64,000 nt of DNA. Origin: Amaurobius ferox (lineage: Eukaryota; Arthropoda; Arachnida; Araneae; Amaurobiidae). Below the pieces are notes generated by a model. It saw only the letters and a program-made list of their open reading frames with translations. It did no database searches and was not told the origin of the DNA. Made by a program: the position numbers and the translations under genes. Positions within the stretch are counted from its first letter, which is position 1. Every line of letters begins with the position of its first letter. Below, one piece after another: positions 35,258 through 47,737 of the stretch. Where the stretch lies: the NCBI GenBank assembly GCA_951213105.1, contig OX578146.1, forward strand, positions 114,360,387 to 114,424,386, read 5' to 3'.

Positions 35258-36039
35258 CTACCTTACGCGTTAAACAGCCGAATAAGTAAATGTAGTTTAA
35301 ATATTACAGACATAAATGTTCAGAGAGACAGCTGTATTTTAATGGAAGACATTCCATTGATATACGCAGATCAGGAGGTGTATATGTGGAAAAGTGTGAG
35401 TGAAACGTCTGTGCAGCAGTGAATACCCTAATAAATGTTGAGCTAGTTCAACTGTTCATTTAGTTAAACTAAATTGATACGAAATAAAGATAACAGTTTA
35501 TAATTGGTGTCACGTAACATCAAACTGTAACATTGTGTAATTCAAATATAAGTCAGAAAAAATCACAATTGACATGGCTAAGAAATAAAATTGTAGTCCA
35601 CGAAGACGCCAAAATGCAGGATATCATCAAGACAACAATCTAAACTTGTATTTTGTTGTTGAAATGGCCAGTTTTTAGGTTTAAGAGAACGTTTAGTGTT
35701 ATCTATACATCAAAACTGAATCACACTAAAATCTGTCGAACCACAAGTCGCAATTCAAATTCGAGAACACCAGCGTAAACGGATTCAAAAACTGCATGAA
35801 AAAAAATTACAATTACAAAAAAATCGAGCAAGGACATTTTGATGCTGCTTTCAAAAATTTCGTCCTACTGACACTAATCCAAAATTATTTTTCGTTGCTT
35901 TATAACTCACATTAAATAATAAATATTAGTATTGGTTTAAGGACTTAATAGAAATCGAGCTCTCCTTCCCAAAGATGTAGGTTACGATGCTGGGAAAATT
36001 CCATTTTGCAAAATATTATTTCTCTCACTTTCGACCAAA
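35258..36039. other. Unassigned AT-rich DNA
   Basis: An open frame overlaps the SINE tail and runs to 35422, with no domain. Nothing else recognised. Confidence 0.4.
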
Positions 36040-36300
36040 CCATCCAACCAAAGGTGTAAGTCATCTGTTTGGACGCCAGGACTGTGCAACTCAGTTTAAA
36101 CATGAACTCAGTGGCAGAGACAGCCAGAGGGACCACACCATATCTTCCTCTGCCACCGACCTCTCGAACGGACTTTCGGACACACAAATTTAACCTGCTC
36201 ATATTCCGTGTAAGCACCGGGAAATTTTGGGGCAGAACCGAGAATTGAACTCGGATCCTCAGAAACTATATCTGCTATGTCTATCTCTCTCTCTGAATCA
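36040..36300 (-). mobile_element. SINE-B, diverged copy
   Basis: On the minus strand CCGAGTTCAATTCTCGG is a B-box-like stem loop near 36240, followed by the body words TTTGTGTGTCCGAAAGTCCG and GAGGTCGGTGGCAGAGGAAG and the tail CAGATGACTTACACCTTTGG. Many substitutions indicate an older copy. Confidence 0.7.
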
Positions 36301-36878
36301 TCTGTCGGTTGCCATCTCTTTTTGCCTGAGGTCTGATACGCCTCTTCATTTATCATTGGTTGACCTCGGGGCGATACGATAACAAATATCCCATATTGGT
36401 TTCACTTTGAACTAATCTCGTGGATGCATCTTTAGCCCCTTTTTTATGGTTTTCCTGACCTCTCGGGTCAGGGCCGCTGTAACACTGGCGTTAATGAGAC
36501 TGGGCCCCTTTGTCTAGCCTGTTAGATATCATAAATAATCATATAAATCTGAATACGTGCATTCTGATCTCACAAATCTCACTATAAAAATGATTGTAAC
36601 GTTTATTTTGTATTATTACTTTTCATAAGAAAAAGTTACCACAAATCCTGATTCAAAGTTAATGTATCACTTAAGTCATATTTATTGTACAAGTTAGGAC
36701 ATAATTTTATTTAAATTATTAAAAAACGTCATAAATTCTAACATTTTATTTTATTTTTATAAACTAAATCACAATGGTATTTGATTACTTATGTCTTTAT
36801 AAATCCTTATTTGAGAATAAATAAACATGTTTTTCAAATAATTTATAAGGGAGAATTTTTACTAGTTTCTGTCAAAAA
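36301..36878. other. Unassigned DNA
   Basis: A moderately GC-rich patch around 36420-36530 (GACCTCTCGGGTCAGGGCCG) could be another old retroelement fragment, but no family is recognised. The rest is AT-rich. Confidence 0.4.
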
Positions 36879-36993
36879 CATTGCAAACAACATTAAAAAT
36901 CCTTGTAAACAACATTAAAAATCATTGTAAACAACATTAAAAATCATTGTAAACAACATTAAAAACATTCCGAACAACATAAGAAAACATTGC
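36879..36993 (+). repeat. Minisatellite, unit about 21 bp
   Basis: About five units of CATTGTAAACAACATTAAAA type in tandem, the middle ones nearly identical. Confidence 0.9.
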
Positions 36994-37920
36994 AATTTTT
37001 CCTGGGTTTCATGAAACGTCTATCACGTATGAAGTTCCAACAACAGATTGTTTTCAACTACATCACAATCACCTGATATATTTCAGCGGCTTCCAATAGA
37101 TATAATGATGTAAGGTATGACAGCAAAATGCATTATTGGATATGGATATATTTACAAGGGTAAATTGTAAGATCTAGTTTTGTCATATCTATTCGACGAT
37201 CCTACAATATATTTGGGATTTTAACGTCGATGAAAACCATCTATTCAAAATTGTAACTCATCTTCATTGCTCGAAATAGCCATGTAGTAAATTTATTCTA
37301 TTATATTGATTACTTATCAAAATAATGTTATTGATATGAGTTCATATCGAAAATCATTCCCAAACTGATTAGAAACATACCGCATTAAAAAGATCACATG
37401 CTTTGTTTTCAGGAGAATTCAAAACGTTCAGATATCATAGAATTTTAGATTTACGTTTTTTACACTTTCCGTGACCGGAAACGGCACCACATGTGCAACA
37501 AAAATCAGAGACTTATGATTGTGAACTTAAGGATGATAGCGTGACTAATGTTACCAAATATGAGATTTTGAAAACTATAACTAAATTTTGTGTTTCCCAT
37601 TTCGGGCTATTCTCATAATCATGAAAATGTGGGTATAGTACCAGTGTACGGGGCTTCATTGTAGAGGCCTCCATATTCTTCAGAGCACTTTCCAGCTTTT
37701 TATGCATCATATGCGAGTGAGCTTATAAGAGTCCAGCGTCCAGATCTTCTGCACGCCTTGAGAACAAGTGAGCATCCGCTCATAGAAAATGCCAGGATTT
37801 ATTCGCTCTGCGTTTCCCCATATTAATTATTTTGAATCCCGTATTTCTTCAACAGAGAAGACGTTGATTGAGTAGTTTTTAGGAAGATTTCTATTTGGAT
37901 AAACTTTGCATCATCTTTCT
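36994..37920. other. Unassigned AT-rich DNA
   Basis: Only short open frames. No repeat boundary recognised. Confidence 0.4.
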
Positions 37921-38216
37921 AAAATCGTGAACACCCGACGACAATCTGTGAACAAACAGTCCCCCACATTATAAACGTTTAAATCGTGAGCAACCGAAGG
38001 CAATCTGAAACAATCCCCAACATTATAGGCGTTTAAATCGTGACCACCGACAGAAATCTGAGAACAATTATCAGTATTATAGGCGTTTAATACTAGAACG
38101 ACGGATATTTTGATCTGCCTAGAACGACGGGTTAAAATGACCGCTTCCGTCGTTCTAGTGTTAAATCGTTACCACTAAACGACAATCGGTGAGCAGCCCC
38201 CCACAATATAGGCGTT
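37921..38216 (+). repeat. Tandem array, unit 54-60 bp, four units
   Basis: Units start at 37921, 37981, 38035 and 38163 with AAATCGTGA or AAATCGTTA, contain CGACAATCTG-type and CCCCACATTATA-type words, and end in GGCGTTT. The third and fourth are separated by a MITE. Confidence 0.85.
38091..38160. mobile_element. 70-bp MITE with TTAA target duplication (piggyBac-like)
   Basis: Terminal inverted repeats TACTAGAACGACGGA and TCCGTCGTTCTAGTG agree except at the outermost base. TTAA flanks both sides (38087-38090 and 38161-38164). The other junctions of the host array read GTTTAAATCG, which is the empty site. An inner CTAGAACGACGG repeats the end sequence. TTAA duplication is the hallmark of piggyBac-type transposition. 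Confidence 0.85.
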
Positions 38217-38313
38217 AAACCCATGCCAAGATGCCGTGAAATCTAGATTATCATACTGCCATATTTCCTGAGTTTAACTATTTATTCCGTCAGTCCAAAG
38301 ACTTTAGAGTTTA

Positions 38314-38594
38314 GGGGTGGGAGAGCCCAGTGGTTAGCGCTCGAGGATTGCACCCGGAAGACCAGAGTTCGATTCCCGGATCTGGCTACACTGTGTCCGC
38401 TTTCATGCTCAGTATAGGCACGTTAAATATGTGGGTCCGTAAGCCTTTTCGAGAGGTTGGTAGCAGGAGAAGGAGGGTACAATCCCTATGGATGTCTCTC
38501 CCAATGGTTTCCGGTTTAAATTTGATAGCACTTCCCGGCCGTCTAAACAGATACCTTATACTTTCGGGTAATTCGGACGGTTTGAGTCGAATAA
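38314..38594 (+). mobile_element. tRNA-derived SINE (SINE-B), full length
   Basis: The head has an A-box region GCCCAGTGGTTAGCGC and a B box GAGTTCGATTCCC. The body contains GTGGGTCCGTAAGCC and GGTACAATCCCTATGGATG; the tail contains ACTTCCCGGCCGTC. A 17-bp target duplication AAAGACTTTAGAGTTTA lies at 38297-38313 and 38595-38611. Confidence 0.92.
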
Positions 38595-38611
38595 AAAGAC
38601 TTTAGAGTTTA

Positions 38612-39129
38612 TTGTGCAATCCATTGTACAAATTCTTGTAAAATATCCTACATATTCTCAACAAATGCCGCACAAACTAATTTTTCTTATTATCTGGCAT
38701 TACAACCAAACTAAAAAAAATTCTTTAAACCGAAAAACAAAAATTTTAACAAAAAAAAAGCTTTATATAGTTTAAACCACATCGATATTTCCATATACCG
38801 TATATTGTAGGGAAAGTAAAAACATATTCCCAATCTCCATGCTAAGCCACGCAGATATGGCAGCACTATTTGTAAGAACTCTCTGCCTTCAATGCAAAAC
38901 CAAACCAACAAATCCTTCTCAATTCCTCTGGGTCTATATTTTCTTCGGATTGCTTTGAATGTATCAGTTCACCTTCCCAGTTCAAATATGCGAATAATCG
39001 AACTTTGTTGCATTTGGTTCGAAAATGGGGTATTGTTTACCTTCGGATTTCACTCTAAATGTGTTGGAAAACTATTGGTTCTGCGATTTTCCGGATGACA
39101 GCGTTCAATACTATTTCAAATTACAAAAA
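38612..39129. other. Unassigned AT-rich DNA
   Basis: Two open frames of fewer than 70 codons on opposite strands, without domains. Confidence 0.4.
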
Positions 39130-40063
39130 TCTGATGTGGGCAGCACATGACTTGCTTTATATAATGAAATGAATTTACTACTTTTACAGTAACAAAATAG
39201 GTTATTTTTATAGTAGATATTTATATTATTTCCGAGATGTTGAATTTTCGTCAATGAGTCGTCATTTTCATTGATTTAACGTCATTTTTATCCATTTGGC
39301 GAGATTTTAGTTAATTTGACAACAATTAAAAATGTCGCCAAGTTGGCGACATTCCGCCAAATTCGTCGCCAAAATCTCGCCAAGCGTTATGAACGGAGAA
39401 ATAAGTTATTCTTACAGCAGATAAATGACTATTGGCGTTCAAATACAAAAGTATTATTCAAAGTATCTTGTTTCATGAATGGCACGTGCTAGATCCACGA
39501 GAATGATGTCACCCAATTTATCGCATAGTATTATATATGAAAAGTGAACATGTTTCTCAATAGGAAATATTTTTATTTTTTATTTAATATAACTTTTTGA
39601 TATTTTTTTAAATGTGCAATATCTCGAGAACGGTTCATGTTAGCGTTCTAAAATTTATGCCAATCGTTTCCTAATGAAAAATTACATAAGGAATGTCTAT
39701 TTGCGTAACTTTATTAGCGGTTTTGATTTTTTGACGATTTTTTCAAAATTTCGTTCGAAAATTTAGGGGGGTTCTGAACATTCGATTGCGTATAAAAACA
39801 ATAGGCTTTCAGTGTTTACGGATTGTGATTTTTGTACCAAATTTTGTTGGAATCGGTCCATTCGTTCGTCAGTTATCGTCTCCACAGTCTCGCTGACACA
39901 CACACATACTTTCACACACACACACACACAGACAGACATCACTTCAAAAATGTTTGATTCGTGATCAGGGATGTTTGAAACGTGCTCTCCCGTCGAAAAC
40001 TCGAATTCGAATTTTCGACCTCGTCACAATACTTTCCTTATACATTATATATATAAGGAAAGT
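39130..40063 (-). mobile_element. R1 non-autonomous element, copy 5
   Basis: Full length on the minus strand. The flanks AAAAA (39125-39129) and AAAAA (after 40063) match. First of a cluster of three in alternating orientation. Confidence 0.85.
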
Positions 40064-40565
40064 AAAAATTACCTTATATTTCCCACAACGCTAAATTAAT
40101 AATTATCAATATTGATAGCATCCCTCAATAATCGATATAGTCCACATATTAAAATATTTTAATAATTCATCAAATAGGTGTTATTTTCCAAAATTTGGAG
40201 TATTTTTGCAATTTTGACGAAATTTTCGTCAATCTGGGGACGACATATGGCCAAGTTGGTGATACTTTGCTAGATTATTCGCAAAATTTGCTACATACAC
40301 CATCAAGTGTTACTCACAAATGGAGAGAAAAGCATTTCTTATATACTTGAATGTAGTATGTCCGTCATATGGCTGAAATCAGAATTTACAAAACATCACT
40401 TCTCATTTGGCGTCATTTTTATCAATTTCGCGACATTTTTGTCATTTTGGCAACATTTAAATTGTCTCCAAGTTGGCGACTTTCCGCTACATTTCTCACC
40501 AAGCATTACTTACGGACGGACGGACGTAAAAATGAATTATTCTTATAGTCTATTCTTATGTTTTT
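40064..40565 (-). repeat. Spacer with stray R1 interior module
   Basis: Words such as GCGTCATTTTTATCAATTTC and CCAAGTTGGCGACTTTCCGC around 40410-40500, and a weaker set around 40200-40260, match the R1 interior without the R1 ends. Seen here as loose or heavily eroded copies. Confidence 0.5.
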
Positions 40566-40698
40566 ACTTTCCTTATATACATAATGTATAAGGAAAGTAT
40601 TGTGACGGGGGTCGAAAATTCGATTTCGAGTTTTCGACGGGAGAGCACGTTTCAAGCATCCCTGATCACGAATCAAACATTTTTGAAGTGATGTCTGT

Positions 40699-40759
<61 letters not shown>

Positions 40760-41544
40760 TATGTGCGTGTGTGTGTGTCAGTGAGACTGTGGAGACGATA
40801 ACTGACGAACGAATGGACCGATTCGAACGAAATTTGGTACAAAAATCACAATCCGTAAACACTGGAAGCCTATTGTTTTTATACGTAATCGAATATTCAG
40901 AACCCCCCTAAATTTTCGCGTGAAATTTTGAAAAAATCGTCAAAAACTCAAAACCGCTAATAAAGTTACGCAAATGACATTTCTTATGTAATTTTTCATT
41001 AGAAAACGATTGACATAAATTTTAGAACGCTAACATGAAACGTTCTAGAGATATTGCACACTTTTCAAAAAAATTATCAAAAAGCCATATAAAATAAAAA
41101 AATATATTTCCTATTGAGAAACATATTCACTTTTTATATGTAATACCATGCGATACATTGGGTGACATCATTCTCGTGGATCTAGCCCGTTCCATTCATG
41201 AAAAAAGGTACTTTGAGTAATACTTTTGTATTTGAACGCCTATAGTCATTTATCTGCTGTAAGAATAACTTATTTCTCCGTTCATAAAGCTTGGAGAGAT
41301 TTTGGCGACGAATTTGGCGGAATATCGCCAACTTGGCGACATTTTGAAATGTTGCGAAATTAACGAAAATCTCGCCAAATGGATAAAAATGACGCTAAAT
41401 CAATGAAAATTACGACTAATGGTCGAAAATTCAAAATCTTGGAAAGAATATAAATATCTAATATAAGCAAAACCTATTTTTTTACTGTAAAAGTAGTAAA
41501 TTTATTACATTATATAAGGAAAGTCATGTGTTGCCCACATCAGA
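40566..41544 (+). mobile_element. R1 non-autonomous element, copy 6
   Basis: Full length, with the longest GT tract of the window (about 40691-40755). Left hairpin at 40566, right end CAGA at 41544, then a T-run. Confidence 0.88.
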
Positions 41545-41767
41545 TTTTTTCAAATGTGCAGAACTTGCATATATTAGTGGTCATTTCATTGATTCAGCGT
41601 CAGTTTTATCAATTTTGCAAATTTTTATCATTTTTATCAATTGGATGACATTTTCGTATATTTGGCAACAAAAAAAGTCACCAAGTTGGAGATATTCTGA
41701 AAAATTGGTCACAAAAATCGGAAAAATACGGATTATGTATAAAATTCGAATTATATACAGATGGGAA
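41545..41767 (-). repeat. Diverged R1 interior module
   Basis: GATTCAGCGTCAGTTTTATC, then TTTGGCAACAAAAAAAGTCA and CCAAGTTGGAGATATTC repeat the interior plan of R1 in the minus orientation. The next R1 copy follows directly, giving two interior modules in tandem. Confidence 0.55.
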
Positions 41768-42516
41768 AATATAGATTATTCTTACAGTACTAGTAGATTC
41801 TTATTACTTCCAAGATATTGCATTTTCATGAGATAGTCGTCATTTTCATTGATTTGGCGTCATTTTATCAATTTGGTGATATTTTCGTTAATTTAGCAAT
41901 ATTTTAAAAGTCGCCAAGTTGGTGACATTCCACCAAATTCTTCGCCAAAATCTTGCCAAGCGCTATGAATGGAGAAATAAGTAATTCTCATAGCATATAA
42001 ATGACTATTGCTGTCCAACCACAAAAGTATTACCCAAAGTATATTTTCCCATGAATGGAATGAGCTAGATCCATGAGAATGATGTCACCAAGTTTATCGC
42101 ATGATATACATATGAAAAGTGAACATTATTCTCAATAGTTAATAATATTTTTTTCTTATATATGGTTTTTCGATAAACTTATTTGAAAAATTTACAATAT
42201 CTCGAGAACGGTTCATGCTAGCGTTCTAAAGTTTATGTTAATCGTTTTCTAATGAAAAATTATATAAGAAATAACTATTTTCGCAACTTTATAAAAAGTT
42301 TTGATTATTTGATGATTTTTTCAATATTTCACTCGGAAATTTAGGGGGTTCTGAACATTCGATTACGTTTAAAAACAATAGGCTTCCAGTATTCACGGAA
42401 TGTAATTTTTGGACCAAATTTCTTTCGAAGCACTCTTTTTTCGTCAGATATCGTCTCCACAGACTCACTGACTGATACACACTTGCACGCATACACACAA
42501 GTCGAAAACTTGAATT
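41768..42516 (-). mobile_element. R1 non-autonomous element, copy 7, truncated
   Basis: The right end (CTGATGTGGG) is missing and the microsatellite part is shortened: CACACAAG is joined directly to TCGAAAACTTGAATT. It then abuts a 5'-truncated mariner at 42517. Confidence 0.75.
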
Positions 42517-43464
42517 AGTATATGGAAATAATGCCCCATCTCGTGTCACTGTATTCAGATGGTTTACAGAATTTAGAAGAAGTTGAAATTCTCTCCTGGA
42601 TGGAAAACACACAGAAATACCTTTCTCAGCAGTAGTCCCAGAAAATGTGTCGGCCATTCGAAAACAGTTAATCGATTGTAATCGCTGTACTTACCAAATG
42701 AACCAAAGAAGGAACTTAACATTGGATCCGCAGTTATACATAAAATTATTCACGAAGAACTGTATATGAAAAAATTAGTTTGTCGTTGGGTTCCCCATAA
42801 TTTAACAAAACACCAAGAAGCGTAAAGTGTCAACATCCGTAATAAAACCCTAAAATTACTTAATGATGGTGGACAGCGCATTATTTCTAAAATCATAACT
42901 GTTGATGAAACGTGCATACCGTTTTATGACGTTCCAATACATCAAGAAAGTAAAGTATCGGTCTTTGAAGATGACCCCCAAACAACAATGGTGAAAAGAT
43001 AACGAGTAATGAAAAAGTATGTATGCCGTGTTCTTCAGAAGTACAGGTCTGGTCAAAGCCATAAAACTAGAGGAACAGAAGGCATTTATAGCTAACCGGT
43101 ACACCACTAAGTGTCTTCCAGAAATTCTTCAAGAAGTGAATGTTAGGAAACTCATGCTTCATCATGACAATGCATCTTCTCATTCAGCAAGAATGACAGT
43201 TGGATTTCTTGAACACAAAAACATCAAAGCGATGGAACGTCCACCCTATTCTCCTGATCTTGCTATGTGTGACTTTTGCTTATATTTTAATCTAAAAAAA
43301 AATTACGTGGACGTCGTTTTCATTCCGAAAGTGAGATTGATGATGTTATAAAAGTATATTTTTCATCGATTCCAAGAAATGGATAGCTTGAAGCATTTAA
43401 TCTTTGATAAATCCGCCTACAAAAGTGTATTGATGTTGGAGGGGAGTACTTTGAACACTTCTAA
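42517..43464 (+). pseudogene. Mariner transposase pseudogene (D34D), 5'-truncated
   Basis: Frame pieces read VYGNNAPSRVTVFRWFTEF at the left junction (end of the first helix-turn-helix region), KLVCRWVPHNLTKHQEA near 42790, LNDGGQRIISKIITVDETC with the first catalytic Asp (about 42865-42915), FEDDPQ, LMLHHDNASSHSARM with the second Asp (43153-43197), PPYSPDLAMCDF with the third (about 43242-43278) and a final GGEYFEHF and stop at 43462. The distance from second to third Asp is 34 residues, the mariner signature. Several frameshifts and stops break it. The first part of the gene is lost at the fusion with R1, and no terminal repeat is visible on the left. Confidence 0.92.
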
Positions 43465-43529
43465 GAGTTGATAAGTTTAACTTGCACTACTTAACCGTAT
43501 CTCAAAAGTTTCAGTGTGACTCTCGTAGT

Positions 43530-44350
43530 TGGTTTTAATTTCAGTTAGGGTGCGCTAGTACACCATCAAAAGTATGAATAAGTAAAATATACTTTGAGAG
43601 AAGGATAAGGAAAAATTGAGCAATATATATAAGCACAAATAATTCGAAATAAAGCAGCATAGAGCTGTTTCGCGGATAAGCTAGATCCTCATCTTCAGTG
43701 CAAGAGAACAAACAAACCCGAAGTTTAAAGGAGGAATGGAAACAAAAAGAAGAAACAGACGGGGTTATATATATATATCTAGATTGACAGAAAGGAAATA
43801 AAAAAGCAACATGACGAACAGTGCAGCTAATCCGAAACGAGAAGCAACATACAAGATTGTCGTGGGTCCAAATACAACAGGAATATCTAAACAAGGTTGG
43901 ATCTCGTATTGTTCGGACTTGACATGTTTTGTCGAGATTTTTTTGTTGTGTTTTAGCGCACGTAAATTTTGTGTGTTACTTCTCGTTTAGAATTGGCTAT
44001 ACTCAAAAGTATATCAGAAATATCATCTGCTGTATACGTCAGACAATAATTACAGACCTCTCTTTTATAAATCAAAGAACATGGCGTTTTCCCAACAGGA
44101 AATATTATTTATTTTTGAGCAATTTTTCCTTTATCCATTGTCACGAGTGTCATGAAAGGGATTAAAAAGAGTCCATTGAAGAGTTTAAGCAACGTGGTCT
44201 CAATTTCAGACTGTTTCTCAAGAGTTAAAATGTAAGGCCTGCCTGTTCTTGTTTTGTTTGCAACTCATCAGTTTATCAAAATCATTAGTCTAAACTCGCA
44301 ATTGTTGAATTGTTAGGGTTGCCTGTATATTTCTCCTGAAACTTTGCAGA
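43530..44350 (+). repeat. Duplicated block I in copy B, first part
   Basis: Partner of 4010-4847. The R1 found there in A is absent here, so the stretch CTGAAACTTTGCAGACAATC (about 44336) continues uninterrupted. Contains a hammerhead-like remnant at 43668-43698. Confidence 0.75.
43668..43698 (-). ncRNA. Hammerhead-like motif, degenerate
   Basis: Minus strand CTGAAGA (fits CUGANGA) and GAAA, with GAGGAT and ATCCGC able to pair except at one position. Helix I is not convincing. Confidence 0.35.
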
Positions 44351-45067
44351 CAATCTCAAAGCAATGACTAAAGAAATAGTTTTAAAATAGAAATTATTTC
44401 ACTCTGGGAAAATACCATGTTTTTCGATTGATGAAAAATATGTTTGTAATTATTTCTCTGGCGTATTAAAAACAGCAGGTGATATTTGTGATATATTTCT
44501 GAGAATATATTAGTGCCACATAGCTAATAAAACTTCTAATTTTCCAATTTCTCGGTTTATTATGTTTTAATTTGACGTGCGTGATTATCAATTTCGATAA
44601 ATTAGTTTTTAAAAAGTTTCATCAGCATAACTAAAGTATAAGTTTGGATATAACCAATTTATAATAATACCACTTTGAGGTGTATTGTCATAAAATAAAA
44701 TTTTTCGTGACATGAATCTGCAGCAAATAAATTTATTTTACTGTAATACCAAAATTAGAACTGGATGGCTTTCAAATGAATACGATCAAAGATATAAATT
44801 AGAATTTCGCGACAATGGTTTGAAAACCTCGGTTAATACAATAATATCACATTTAATGTTCAATCTAATTAGTTAAATACCACATCATTTTGGGGAAGAA
44901 TAAAAGAAATAAGCGATGGGTTTCAAATTCTCATGAGAATAAGCTTTTGAATGAAATATAATAAACTTCTGATGTATTTTATCGCTTTATTAATATATAG
45001 GCAAATACAGCAGAGAATAACTTTTAAAACTGCTTATATTATTTTTTGTTTTGAATAGGTTTATAAA
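44351..45067 (+). repeat. Duplicated block I in copy B, second part
   Basis: Partner of 5803-6588. It runs without interruption across the site where copy A carries the 2.76-kb hAT (here TTATAAATGCGAAAATTATC at about 45060). Confidence 0.78.
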
Positions 45068-47737
45068 TGCGAAAATTATCAGTATAGCATATGTCCTATT
45101 CTAAAAGTAAAATGGCACATATAATAAATCAGTGTTTTTATTTGAATGTCCCTGTGCCCTGCTCTTATCGCAAAATAAAGCCACAGACAGCCTGTTTGTT
45201 CTTAAAGCATCAGTCAACTTTGCGTCACATCAAAACGGCTCAGCAACTCATCTTGAGGAACGATCGGACCAGGCAGCAACGACAACAGAAAAAAACAAGA
45301 TAACGCACAAGTGCACATGAAACTACCCATTTCGAGGTCTCGCGTCTGATATGAAGAAGCACGCGCTGCAAAAATGATAAGAACGTTGGTCGATATCAGA
45401 AAAGAGCCGCCACACAGCCATCCATGCCACATATTAGAACAAACAGATAGCCATTACACAGATAAATCACCATCTTATTCACAGAACACTGCCATTTTCT
45501 CTCATTTTTAAATCAAACAAGAAAGCGTGCCACGGACGCTTGTATCTGTGAGGATATTGGTAAGCCACCATATTATATTGAAAACTACCTCCTAACGAGC
45601 CAGCATCATCTACGAAAACAAGCGCAGGACAAAATAGAGATTAGAGTGGTGAAAATCCTGGCTCGTTAGTGTGAAAGAATAAAGAAAATAGCAAAAAATG
45701 CTTGGAAGACTATACACACGTTATAACAAGCCGAGAACCATAAAACATACCCAGACCAAATGCGGAGGTCTAAATTGGCAAAACTAATCTCAACTACAAA
45801 CAAGGAAACAAAGTCAGTGATTTTAAAAGTAACTGACTCAACTACAAAGGAATCAAGAGCATATCCTACACTCTGCAACAGCAAAGACAAAAAAGAAAAT
45901 TACCAAAAATATTAATCAGTGATCTCATATTAGACTCGGGCACAGCATAGACATATGCAGCATTGTAGCACTTTTTTTAAACACGGACTTTTATCATAAT
46001 CCCATAATTTATACGTAGCGAAGACTATAAATTAGAAATAGTAACGAACAATATTAATAGAAAAGGAAGAACATTCTTAAACAAGTTCTAAACAACTTCA
46101 AGAGAAGTTAGCAGTTAAGAAAAATGTCGTTGTTCCACTCGGTGCAGAACCTGAGAGCTTTGGCTACATGGTAAATGAGGAACAAATAGCAATAGACATT
46201 CATGATGCCTGCACTACAACGCTTTTTGTGCCAAGTTAGTACCCATCTGTAGCGTGTAAACATTTAAAGCGGATAATCTGTAGAAATTCTGAATTCAAAA
46301 TCAGTTTTATTCTGGACAGTTGATAAAAGTCAGTCCAATCAATAGTAGATGACCTGCGAACGATATCTCAGGTATTTTATTCTCGACGAATACAATTTTA
46401 TTTGCTATTTTATGAATTCGTGAATTTATAAGAAAAGTTTTCATGTTTCGGAATGCATAATTATTTCAACAATATAAGTGTTCTCTGAAAATTTGACTTT
46501 AATCGGATGAAAACAACCTGAAACCGAAAATATATGTTTTATTTCATTTCTGTTATATTGAAACGTTTTTCTTTCTTTGCGAAGTATTTTCATTTATTTG
46601 CGTCTATTTTAAGTAATACAAAAGTCTGATTATGAGTTTTCTAACTCGGAAAATTTAAAATACACGCATATTTTTGTGTCGTTTAGCCAACGTCGACGAA
46701 GCAGATCCTTATACGCATAAATAACGAATTGCAGCTTGTTTATTTAGGGCTTATCAAAGGAGCTTATTTATGGCATATATTAAAAGCGATAAATCACCAA
46801 ATCTAACAACCCTGGCACGAGTTTGCTATATGACAAATTCACGTCATAGGAATGACTGCCTGTAAAGGTGTTTTCTCCTTTGGGATTTCAAAAGAGACTT
46901 TAATGAAGACAATTTTAAACGTTCGCAATAATACGTTCATCATTCAGGCAAATGTGTAGTTCAATGCATTTTAAAAACATAAAACAATGACAACAGGCAG
47001 AGTAGATTTAAAGAACAGTATAAGGGCCTAGGCATCACCTAAACTTAAATATATAAATATTTTTTGGAAAAGCAAATCATTGACTCTGCTCTTCACTCTA
47101 TTCCTAATTAAATTCTCATCACACACACCCAGGAACATAATGCATCAAATTATAAGTAATCTGCCCTATACCTACCTCTTCACTCACATTTGCTAGCTAA
47201 TGAAGTCCGTGACAGCGTTTTACTTTAAAAAATAAACTGAAATCCAATGTAAACAAATACTCACTAACACAAGTGCCTTGTGACGGATGCAAATGTATCA
47301 CCAAAAGTCCGTACGAAAGCTGCCATTTACGAGAACTGCGGTGTAAAAATATGTAATTAGCATTCCAGATTGTAGATCCAAGTATAATTACGTTATTTGA
47401 AGGTTTTGAAAAAAATGTAAAATGGCAGTATTGGAGTTGACATGTATTAAATTTATTTTAACTGATGGTTGCAAATTACATTAGTTTAAATGTAATTACG
47501 GTTTGCTAAGATTACGGTACATATAATTTACATAATGAATGTCTAGATGGATAGTGAGACTTTTAACTGGGTGAGCAGTTAGAAATTGGTTATCAGTAAT
47601 GCATATTTTTACTATCAAATTGATAGAATATTTTGACGTTTACGTGTAAATAAGAAATATTTGAAATAAACCAGCTAAAATAAATTTAACAGTATTGAAA
47701 TTTGTGTTCTTTCCATTTTAATATTTGCAGACATTAT
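45068..47737 (+). repeat. Duplicated block II in copy B
   Basis: Partner of 9361-12191. Includes beta copy 5 at 47095-47370. Small open frames (45091-45303, 45666-45890) are not shared with copy A. No gene. Confidence 0.78.

Noticed and set aside
37921..38216. Regular repeats with spacers, CRISPR-like
   Set aside because: Units are contiguous with no unique spacers. It is a minisatellite, and the sequence is animal-like.
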